From positions 1,862,501 through 1,926,500 of the forward strand of contig NZ_CP151099.1 in assembly GCF_038096175.1 (NCBI RefSeq): 64,000 nucleotides of DNA, read 5' to 3'. The first letter of the stretch is position 1. Each line of letters starts with the position of its first letter. The translations under genes and the position numbers were made by a program. Shown in pieces: positions 27,137 to 34,312 of this stretch. Below the pieces are notes generated by a model. The model worked only from the letters and a program-made list of their open reading frames with translations, was not told the origin of the DNA and searched no databases. The stretch is from Nostoc sp. UHCC 0302 (GTDB taxonomy: Bacteria; Cyanobacteriota; Cyanobacteriia; Cyanobacteriales; Nostocaceae).

Positions 27137-27956
27137 AGATTCACCACCGACAGAGTTAGCTATCGGTGGTGAATCTTTAACACTGGAACAGGCGATCGCT
27201 AATCTTGAAAGTACAGATTTAGGTCTGCGATTTTATGCTGCTTGGTGGTTAGGTAGGTTTCGCATCAGTGAAGCAGATGCGGTTACAAAACTCATCAAAG
27301 CGTTAGAAGATGAAGCCGACAGAACACCAGAAGGCGGATATCCCCTGCGGCGGAATGCAGCTAGAGCGTTAGGTAAAATAGGCGATCGCCAAGCAGTATT
27401 ACCTTTAATTGCGTGTTTAGACTGCTCAGATGTGTATGTGCGAGAAGCAGCAGCTCAATCCTTAGAGATGCTAGGCAATCCGGTTTGTATTCCCGCCTTA
27501 ATCAAGCTATTAAAAGTAGGCTTGGAGGGCGAGCAGTTAATATCAAAACAGCCTGATTTATCTCAACCCTACGAGGCTATTTTAGAAGCCTTGGGAAGCT
27601 TACAGGCTACTGAGTTTATTCCTTTAATCAAGCCGTTCCTTGAGCATCCAATAGAGTTGGTGCAATACGCTGCTGCACGAGCTTTGTATCAGCTAACCCA
27701 AGAGCCAGTTTATGGAGAACGATTAGTCCAGGCTTTGGCGGGTGATAAATTGCAATTGCGCCGGGCTGTATTAGCAGATATAGGAGCGATTGGCTATTTA
27801 CCCGCAGCAGAAGCGATCGCCCAGACTCTGGCTGAGAACAGTCTAAAACTAATTTCCCTGAAAGGATTACTAGAACACCAAGTTAATCTGACAACAGCAA
27901 ACACTTTGTCAGAAGGTGCTATTAAAGTAATGAATTTAATGGATTCGCTTTTATAG
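27111..27956 (+). CDS. cpcE: CpcE, phycocyanin alpha lyase subunit
   Basis: 281 residues from MNPNPQKIEDSPP, matching the family start; the frame extends 12 codons further up inside cpcD. CpcE blocks are LTLEQAIANLESTDLGLRFY, AAWWLGRFRI, YPLRRNAARALGKIGDRQAV and YVREAAAQSLEMLG. With CpcF it attaches phycocyanobilin to Cys84 of CpcA. Four Cys/Met-bearing repeats show normal sulfur use. Translational coupling with cpcD is suggested by the overlap. Confidence 0.9.
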   Translation: MNPNPQKIEDSPPTELAIGGESLTLEQAIANLESTDLGLRFYAAWWLGRFRISEADAVTKLIKALEDEADRTPEGGYPLRRNAARALGKIGDRQAVLPLIACLDCSDVYVREAAAQSLEMLGNPVCIPALIKLLKVGLEGEQLISKQPDLSQPYEAILEALGSLQATEFIPLIKPFLEHPIELVQYAAARALYQLTQEPVYGERLVQALAGDKLQLRRAVLADIGAIGYLPAAEAIAQTLAENSLKLISLKGLLEHQVNLTTANTLSEGAIKVMNLMDSLL

Positions 27957-28035
27957 TACTGAGTTATATGTAGGGTGGTAAACGCAATTGTATTTACCAC
28001 CCTACAATTGACTAATGACCAATGACTATTGACTA

Positions 28036-28692
28036 ATGACTATTAACGCCCAAAAATTGATCCGTGCTGTAGAAGAAGCAGATTCATCGGATCGCTTACT
28101 AGATGCAGTCAAGCAGTTAGCAGCATCTGGTTTAGAGGAATCTATTCCCACTCTGATTGCAGCTTTAGGTTATAACAATCCAGGGGCTGCTGTAGCTGCG
28201 GTAGATGGACTGATTGCGATCGGGGAACCAGCAGTACAGCCACTGTTAGAACTAATTGATAACTACAACTATGGTGCTAGGGCTTGGGCGGTTCGGGCTT
28301 TAGCAGGAATTGGTGATACGCGGGCGCTGGATACCTTGCTAGAGGCAGCAAAAAACGATTTTTCTTTGAGTGTACGCAGGGCTGCTGCTAGGGGATTAGG
28401 CACTTTGCGCTGGCATCAACTACCACCTGAAAAGCTGGAATCTGTTAAAACTCAGGTACTAGAAGCACTACTAGTAATTTCTGAAGATCCAGAGTGGGTG
28501 GTGCGCTATGCAGTAGTCACGAGTTTGGAAGCATTAGCAATAGTAACTACTTTACCTGATAAAATCTCGCGCATTACAGAGCATTTTCAGCAAATGGTCA
28601 GTACAGATGTGGATCTTGGAGTTCGCACACGTGTACGGTTGGCGCAGCGAAAAATACAGCAGCAACAACCTCAAGAAATTATTTATATTTAA
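28036..28692 (+). CDS. cpcF: CpcF, phycocyanin alpha lyase subunit
   Basis: 218 residues with HEAT units (NPGAAVAAVDGLIAIGEPAV, ARAWAVRALAGIGDTRAL, VRRAAARGLGTLRW, VRYAVVTSLEALA). CpcF is the partner of CpcE. The NHCQGN motif of the PecF isomerase is absent: the matching spot reads NYNYGARAWA. The pair should therefore attach unmodified phycocyanobilin, supporting phycocyanin over phycoerythrocyanin. It is the last gene of the operon, 79 bases after cpcE. Confidence 0.9.
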   Translation: MTINAQKLIRAVEEADSSDRLLDAVKQLAASGLEESIPTLIAALGYNNPGAAVAAVDGLIAIGEPAVQPLLELIDNYNYGARAWAVRALAGIGDTRALDTLLEAAKNDFSLSVRRAAARGLGTLRWHQLPPEKLESVKTQVLEALLVISEDPEWVVRYAVVTSLEALAIVTTLPDKISRITEHFQQMVSTDVDLGVRTRVRLAQRKIQQQQPQEIIYI

Positions 28693-28796
28693 AAGATTTT
28701 GCCAAACCTGCTTAGAAAACTTCGGTTGCAAATCGACTAAATCCTTCCGGGCTGATTTTGTAATACGTAAAGCAAGCGCCTCTGATTCAGCCATTA

Positions 28797-29672
28797 TCAA
28801 CTTTCAGAGGATAGCGATGCTTCTAACCAAACTGAAAAATCAGCTAAACTAGCAAAATCTAACAGTGCTTCGCTCAAATCTTCCAGAACAGGTAAAGGTA
28901 AACCCAAAATTGGCGATCGCATTTCCACAGACAATTCTCCAAACCGCTTAGTCAACAGCCGAATAACCAAGTTAGCAGCCTCTTGCTGCCGTCCTTCTTC
29001 GCGTCCTTCTTCGCGTCCTTCTTCCTTGATTTCTCGGTAAACTCTTGTTTCCTTGAGCGTTATTCCTAGCATCGACTCTACCTCAGTTCGAGTTAGTGTT
29101 TCAAACTTGTACACCATGATGGTAGTCAGCATCTCTATTATGGCGCGACTTGCCTCTTCAGACACTTCTTGACTGGTTCTTGTTAGCAAATATCTAGCTT
29201 CTTCTGGTGCAAGTTCATCATCTAATGTAGTTAATACCATCAGTGCTACCCATAGAGGTAATTGACGAATGTCTCCCAACTCATCTAAATATATGCGATG
29301 TACTTGTTCACCGTTGAGTAATGAGCGATGGGGATTAATATCAATTTGTTCGAGACTGCGAGATGGGTAAATTATGACTGCTTGCCAATCGCTGAATCTC
29401 GCACGGTTACGATAGAAATATAACGATGATTCTGCAAATACCCTTTCGTATAGCTGTTCATCTTTCTGAAATTGAACTTCGCAGAAATATACAATCCCCG
29501 GGCTGGCATTTTCTGGCGGCAGAAATACACCATCAATTTCAAATTTAGGTTCTTTAACAGCTACCGAATCAAATCGGTAAGCATCCGCATTTGTTGGAGA
29601 ATTTGTCAATAGTTCAAATAGTAAAGTTGGAGATTGTTGAAATAGTTTGTAAAAAATTGAGTCTCGGCGCAT
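28797..29672 (-). CDS. Rpn-family recombination-promoting nuclease / putative transposase (DUF2887)
   Basis: 291 residues. PD-(D/E)xK-type core: FEIDGVFLPP and IVYFCEVQFQKD supply the acidic and E-x-Q active-site positions. A helical middle (RSIIEML-like RAIIEMLTTIMVYKF) is followed by a run of EGREEGREEGRQQE and a C-terminal DUF4351-like domain (LVIRLLTKRFGELS). These genes are numerous and mobile in Nostocales. It faces the end of the cpc operon and marks the right border of the antenna island. Confidence 0.85.
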   Translation of the reverse strand: MRRDSIFYKLFQQSPTLLFELLTNSPTNADAYRFDSVAVKEPKFEIDGVFLPPENASPGIVYFCEVQFQKDEQLYERVFAESSLYFYRNRARFSDWQAVIIYPSRSLEQIDINPHRSLLNGEQVHRIYLDELGDIRQLPLWVALMVLTTLDDELAPEEARYLLTRTSQEVSEEASRAIIEMLTTIMVYKFETLTRTEVESMLGITLKETRVYREIKEEGREEGREEGRQQEAANLVIRLLTKRFGELSVEMRSPILGLPLPVLEDLSEALLDFASLADFSVWLEASLSSES

Positions 29673-29826
29673 GAAGCATTTTATTTAATTGATCATGGAA
29701 TACATTTAATCACAGGGTATGCGTCTAGGTACTGTATCAGCCCAACAGGCGATCGCACAATCAAGTTTAAGTACACGTTGTAAGAATTAATTGAATTGAT
29801 ATTAGAAAACGCTAAACAATTCAAAA

Positions 29827-30483
29827 TTAACTAGACAATAAAGACTGAATTTCTCTCTGGATATTGTCACGTGCAGATTGTTCAGCAACCTCGAACATCA
29901 AAGCCGTGAAATAAATACGCTCCCTCTGTAAAAATCGTTCTAAAACACGTCGACGACCAACGATATACTCGGCTTCTGGTATCCAGTTATATTCCAGCCG
30001 AATAGCATCGGCGTATTCTTGATATTGAACTGGATTAGCAGCCAAAATTGCTAAATCTGCATCGAGTAAGACTTGGCTATCATAGTCATCTACCGCAGCT
30101 TCGTGATGTTTGGTGTTAAGAATCAGACGAGTAACAGTGACTATAGTACTATCTGGAATCCCCAAACTACTCAGCAACTGAGAAGCATAGTCTGCGCTTT
30201 TTTCTTCATTATCTTGAGCTTGAGTGTCATATACTACATCGTGAAACCAAGCAGCAAGTTGCACAGCAGCCAAATCTTTGCTATAGGCTTGCAAAGTTTC
30301 AATTGTGCTGAGAACGTGATGAATGTGTTTGAGTGTATGGTAATAACGGCCAGGAGTAGAGTAGGCTACAACCAATTCAGTAAAGGCTTTCTCTGTCGTT
30401 ACTTGGTCAACATTAAAAGCCTGGAGTGTGTATCTCCAGGAAGAAAATAAGATATCTGTAAGGTTTTCTGGTGTTCCCATCAC
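29827..30483 (-). CDS. HD-domain metal-dependent phosphohydrolase
   Basis: 218 residues. The HD motif is AAWFHDVVYD near residue 80, with an earlier His (YYHTLKHIHHVL) and later LILNTKHH and LLDADLAILA as metal ligands. This class is often annotated as a predicted HD superfamily hydrolase of unknown substrate. It is divergent from the putA-like gene, 140 bases apart. Confidence 0.85.
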   Translation of the reverse strand: MMGTPENLTDILFSSWRYTLQAFNVDQVTTEKAFTELVVAYSTPGRYYHTLKHIHHVLSTIETLQAYSKDLAAVQLAAWFHDVVYDTQAQDNEEKSADYASQLLSSLGIPDSTIVTVTRLILNTKHHEAAVDDYDSQVLLDADLAILAANPVQYQEYADAIRLEYNWIPEAEYIVGRRRVLERFLQRERIYFTALMFEVAEQSARDNIQREIQSLLSS

Positions 30484-30623
30484 TACCTCACCACGAATAA
30501 TGTGATCTTTGGTAAACTCTTTTGTACTTGCTCATAGTTAAACCCATTCACTAGCTGCTAAGTCAAAATAGAAGACACAGGCTTTGTACAAAAGCTTGGC
30601 CTTGAATATGGAGTTTACTATCA

Positions 30624-32060
30624 GTGGTATTACAAGTACAATCAAGCACCTACGAAGCTAAAACCCAAGAAATTGCTAAACAACTTCTAGCAGTAACTCA
30701 AGAAAATCGTTCATTTTTTGCTTCCCTGCGCGATCAAATGCGCTGGGATGATAAATTACTGGCTTGGGCGATGAGCAATCCTGGATTACGGGTGCAACTA
30801 TTTCGCTTTATAGATACACTACCTGCATTGCAAAGTAAATCAGAAATTGCGGCGCATTTACAAGAATATCTTGGAGAGGAATCTGTAGAATTACCGCCAG
30901 CCTTGAAGGGAATGCTAAACTTTGCAAACCCCGACTCGATACCAGGACAAGTTGCTGCAACAACTGTTGGCACAGCGGTGGAAACTCTTGCTCATAAATA
31001 TATTGCTGGGGAAAATATTAAACAAGTTATCAAAACAGTTGAACGACTACGAAAGGAAAAAATGGCTTTCACCATCGATTTACTTGGTGAGGCGGTAATT
31101 ACTGAAGCAGAAGCGCAGTCTTATCTAGAACGCTATCTGGAATTGATGCAACAATTGGTGGAAGCATCAAAGAATTGGGCAGCTGTCCCGACTATTGATG
31201 AAGCAGATGGCGAAAAGCTGCCAAAAGTCCAGGTTTCTGTTAAGTTAACGGCGTTTTATTCCCAATTTGACCCACTAGATGCTAAAGGTAGTGAAGAAAA
31301 AGTTAGCGATCGCATTCGCACCCTTTTACGTCGTGCCAAAGAGTTAGGTGCAGCTGTTCATTTTGACATGGAACAGTATGCCTATAAAGACATAACTCTG
31401 AGTATTTTGAAAAAGCTGTTATTAGAAGAAGAGTTTAGGCAACGTACAGATATTGGCATCACAATTCAAGCATATTTGCGCGACAGTGAGCAAGATGCCA
31501 AAGACATAATTTCTTGGTTGAAACAGCGTAGTTATCCTTTAACAATTCGTTTAGTTAAAGGCGCATATTGGGATCAGGAAACTATCAAAGCAGCACAGAA
31601 ACATTGGCCACAACCAGTTTATAACGATAAAGCGGCAACGGATGCTAACTTTGAAGCAATAACTCAGTTGTTGTTAGAAAATCATCAATATGTCTATTCT
31701 GCCATTGGTAGCCATAATGTGCGATCGCACGCTCGTGCTATTGCGATCGCTGAAAGCTTAAATGTACCTCGTCGTCGCTTTGAGTTGCAAGTTCTCTATG
31801 GTATGGGGGATAAGGTAGCGAAGGCGTTGGTTGATAAAGGTTATCGGGTAAGAGTTTACTGTCCTTATGGTGAGTTATTGCCGGGGATGGCTTATCTGAT
31901 TCGGCGGTTGTTGGAAAATACGGCGAATAGTTCTTTTTTACGGCAAAATTTGGAAAATAGACCTGTTGAGGAATTATTAGCACCACCAATATTAAAACAG
32001 TCCCCCCCTCTCCCCCTCCCCCCCCTCTCCCCCTCTCTTCCTCGGCGCGACGGATACTGA
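30624..32060 (+). CDS. putA: Proline dehydrogenase half of a PutA-like protein, frameshifted at its end
   Basis: 478 residues. The N-terminal helical part and the FAD-binding proline dehydrogenase barrel are intact (VSVKLTAFYSQFDPLD, GAAVHFDMEQYAYKD, PLTIRLVKGAYWDQE, SHNVRSHARAIA, FELQVLYGMGDKVAKAL, VRVYCPYGELLPGMAYLIRR). After LLAPP the frame enters a C/T tract and turns into PLPLPPLSPSLPRRDGY and a stop. The aldehyde dehydrogenase half continues downstream in the +1 frame. In related cyanobacteria both halves form one chain of about 990 residues that turns proline into glutamate. Either two separate proteins are made here, or the gene is broken or slippage-controlled. Confidence 0.85.
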   Translation: MVLQVQSSTYEAKTQEIAKQLLAVTQENRSFFASLRDQMRWDDKLLAWAMSNPGLRVQLFRFIDTLPALQSKSEIAAHLQEYLGEESVELPPALKGMLNFANPDSIPGQVAATTVGTAVETLAHKYIAGENIKQVIKTVERLRKEKMAFTIDLLGEAVITEAEAQSYLERYLELMQQLVEASKNWAAVPTIDEADGEKLPKVQVSVKLTAFYSQFDPLDAKGSEEKVSDRIRTLLRRAKELGAAVHFDMEQYAYKDITLSILKKLLLEEEFRQRTDIGITIQAYLRDSEQDAKDIISWLKQRSYPLTIRLVKGAYWDQETIKAAQKHWPQPVYNDKAATDANFEAITQLLLENHQYVYSAIGSHNVRSHARAIAIAESLNVPRRRFELQVLYGMGDKVAKALVDKGYRVRVYCPYGELLPGMAYLIRRLLENTANSSFLRQNLENRPVEELLAPPILKQSPPLPLPPLSPSLPRRDGY

Positions 32061-32142
32061 TTATGCGGAGGAGGAGGAGAGAAGGAAGGCGGGGCTGGCT
32101 TTTCAAGGGGTTCGTCGGCAATTTGGGAAAACTTATCTGCCG

Positions 32143-33603
32143 TTGATTAATGGAGAGTATGTTAATACACCAGAGTTTGTTGATTCTCTTAATCCTTCTA
32201 ATTTCAGTGAGGTAATTGGGAAAGTTGGGTTGATTAGTGTTGAACAGGCAGAACAGGCGATGCAGGCGGCTAAGGCGGCATTTCCTGGTTGGCGGAAAAC
32301 ACCAGCTAGCGAACGGGCTGGAATTTTGCGGAAGGCTGGTGATTTGATGGAAGAACGCCGGGCTGAACTTTCAGCTTGGATAGTTTTGGAAGTTGGAAAA
32401 CCAGTTAAGGAAGCTGATGCAGAGGTTTCGGAAGCAATAGATTTCTGCCGCTACTATGCTGATGAGATAGAGCGGCTGGATAAAGGTGTTAATTACGACA
32501 TTCCTGGAGAGACGAATCGTTATATCTACCAACCACGGGGAATTGCTGTGGTGATTTCTCCCTGGAATTTTCCGCTGGCGATCGCTTGTGGAATGACAGT
32601 TGCAGCTTTGGTTTCTGGCAATTGTACTCTCCTGAAACCTGCGGAAACTTCTTCTGTAATTGCCGCCAAACTCACTGAAGTCTTAATAGATGCTGGGATT
32701 CCTAAAGGTGTATTTCAATACGTTCCTGGTAAGGGTTCTCAAGCCGGTGCTTATTTGGTAAATCATCCTGATACTCATGTAATTGCTTTTACAGGTTCTC
32801 AAGAAGTGGGCTGTAAAATTTACGCTGAAGCAGCAACGTTAAAGCCTGGACAGAAGCACATGAAACGTGTGATTGCAGAAATGGGCGGTAAGAATACAAT
32901 TATCGTCGATGAAAGTGCTGATTTAGACCAAGCAGTCATTGGTGTCGTACAATCGGCATTTGGTTACAGTGGGCAGAAATGCTCTGCCTGTTCGCGGGTG
33001 ATTGTGCTGCAACCGATTTATGATACTTTTATGCGGCGATTGGTGGAAGCGACCAAATCTTTGAATATTGGGGAAGCAGAGTTACCAAGTACGCAAGTAG
33101 GGCCAGTAATTGATGCCAATGCCCGCGATCGCATTCGCGAGTATATTGAGAAAGGTAAAGCAGAAGCACAAGTGGCACTGGAGTTATCTGCACCAAATCA
33201 AGGATATTTTGTTGGGCCTGTGATTTTTAGCGAAGTCCCCCCAGATGCGGTAATTTCTCAGCAAGAAATTTTTGGCCCTGTGGTGGCGGTGATTCGAGTG
33301 CAAGATTTTGCAGAAGCGTTAACAGTTGCTAACGGCACTAACTATGCTTTGACTGGAGGACTTTACTCTAGAACACCTTCTCACATCGAGCAAGCGCAAA
33401 CAGAGATTGAAGTCGGCAACTTTTACATTAACCGTACCATTACGGGTGCTATAGTTGCTCGGCAACCTTTTGGCGGATTCAAACTTTCTGGTGTTGGTTC
33501 TAAAGCAGGAGGGCCTGATTACCTCTTACAATTCTTGGAACCGCGCACAATCACAGAAAATATTCAACGCCAAGGCTTTGCACCAATTGAAGGTGCAGAT
33601 TAA
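32143..33603 (+). CDS. putA: Aldehyde dehydrogenase half (glutamate-semialdehyde dehydrogenase) of the PutA-like protein
   Basis: 486 residues from a TTG codon; the frame is open further upstream (TDTDYAEEEERRKAGLAF) without a good start, which argues that it was once fused to the proline dehydrogenase part. Catalytic residues are kept: IAEMGGKNTIIVDE (Glu) and GYSGQKCSACSR (Cys), with the cofactor segment VISPWNFPLAIACGM and the C-terminal PFGGFKLSGVGSKAGGPDYL. It oxidises glutamate-5-semialdehyde to glutamate. Translation would need a frameshift, re-initiation, or an unseen start. Confidence 0.85.
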   Translation: MINGEYVNTPEFVDSLNPSNFSEVIGKVGLISVEQAEQAMQAAKAAFPGWRKTPASERAGILRKAGDLMEERRAELSAWIVLEVGKPVKEADAEVSEAIDFCRYYADEIERLDKGVNYDIPGETNRYIYQPRGIAVVISPWNFPLAIACGMTVAALVSGNCTLLKPAETSSVIAAKLTEVLIDAGIPKGVFQYVPGKGSQAGAYLVNHPDTHVIAFTGSQEVGCKIYAEAATLKPGQKHMKRVIAEMGGKNTIIVDESADLDQAVIGVVQSAFGYSGQKCSACSRVIVLQPIYDTFMRRLVEATKSLNIGEAELPSTQVGPVIDANARDRIREYIEKGKAEAQVALELSAPNQGYFVGPVIFSEVPPDAVISQQEIFGPVVAVIRVQDFAEALTVANGTNYALTGGLYSRTPSHIEQAQTEIEVGNFYINRTITGAIVARQPFGGFKLSGVGSKAGGPDYLLQFLEPRTITENIQRQGFAPIEGAD

Positions 33604-33612
33604 ATAATTTTT

Positions 33613-33660
33613 CTTAGTGTCTTTGTGGTAGAAATTATTTTTAACCACGAAGACACTAAG
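33613..33660. terminator. Long inverted repeat after putA
   Basis: CTTAGTGTCTTTGTGGT pairs with ACCACGAAGACACTAAG (16 of 17). The loop is AT-rich. No U run follows, so it may be a dispersed repeat and not a true terminator. It sits between two co-directional genes. Confidence 0.6.
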
Positions 33661-33694
33661 GAGAATTTTATAATTCAACTACTAATATCGCTAG

Positions 33695-34156
33695 ATGAGT
33701 AATTTAGTTATAAGAGTCGCAGATTTACCTCAAGATTTTCCGGCAATTCAAGCAATTAGAAAATCAGTTTTCCAACAAGAACAAGGAGTAGATCCTGCTT
33801 TAGAATTTGATGGCAAAGATGAAATTTCTGAGCATTTGATTGCTTATTTAAATCAACAAGCTGTAGGTACTGCTAGGATTAGATATTTAGATGGTAAAAC
33901 TGCCAAGCTAGAAAGGCTTGCCGTTTTGCATACAGCTAGAGGTCAAGGTATTGGTAAAAAAATTATGGAAAAGGCTCTAGAGGTAATAGCTAGCAAAAAT
34001 ATTCTAGAAGTCGTGATTCATGCCCAAGAGTATATAAAAAATTTATACCAAAAATTGAATTTCGTAGAAGAAGGAGAAGTTTTTGAAGAAGCTGGTATTC
34101 TTCATGTGATCATGAGGAGAAAATTAGATTCATCCGATTTAATAAAAAAGACATAA
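33695..34156 (+). CDS. GNAT-family N-acetyltransferase
   Basis: 153 residues, GNAT fold: VAxxR-like GTARIRYLDGKTAKLERLAVL, the acetyl-CoA loop ARGQGIGKKIMEKALE (R/QxxGxG/A), and a C-terminal YIKNLYQKLNFVEEGE. It resembles the ElaA/YjcF-type group with the early FPAIQAIRKSVFQQEQGVDP block. Substrate unknown. It ends four bases before the convergent kinase remnant. Confidence 0.85.
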   Translation: MSNLVIRVADLPQDFPAIQAIRKSVFQQEQGVDPALEFDGKDEISEHLIAYLNQQAVGTARIRYLDGKTAKLERLAVLHTARGQGIGKKIMEKALEVIASKNILEVVIHAQEYIKNLYQKLNFVEEGEVFEEAGILHVIMRRKLDSSDLIKKT

Positions 34157-34159
34157 TAT

Positions 34160-34312
34160 TTAGCTTAAATATCGCATCAGTATTGACTCTAGTTGAACTA
34201 TGCGAATTGGTTTAATTAGATAGTCATTAGCACCAGCTAGTAGCATAAAATCTTTATCAAATGGGTTACTAGAGCTAATTATTACCACAGGTAAATGTTG
34301 TAAAGAAGCTTC
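34160..34312 (-). pseudogene. Detached end of the receiver domain of the hybrid kinase
   Basis: Directly after the kinase TAA the same frame continues EASLQHLPVVIISSSNPFDK, then MLLAGANDYLIKPIRI and VQLESILMRYLS before the next stop. This is the missing second half of the C-terminal receiver domain, including the conserved Lys (LIKP). A single C-to-T change (CAA to TAA) explains the break. Confidence 0.85.

Noticed and set aside
23712-28692. Phycoerythrocyanin (pec) operon
   Set aside because: CpcB resembles PecB at its start, but CpcA is clearly phycocyanin-type, a cpcD is present, and the CpcF lacks the NHCQGN isomerase motif.
31738-32121. Minus-strand ORF across the putA break
   Set aside because: Shadow of the putA coding strand and the C/T tract.
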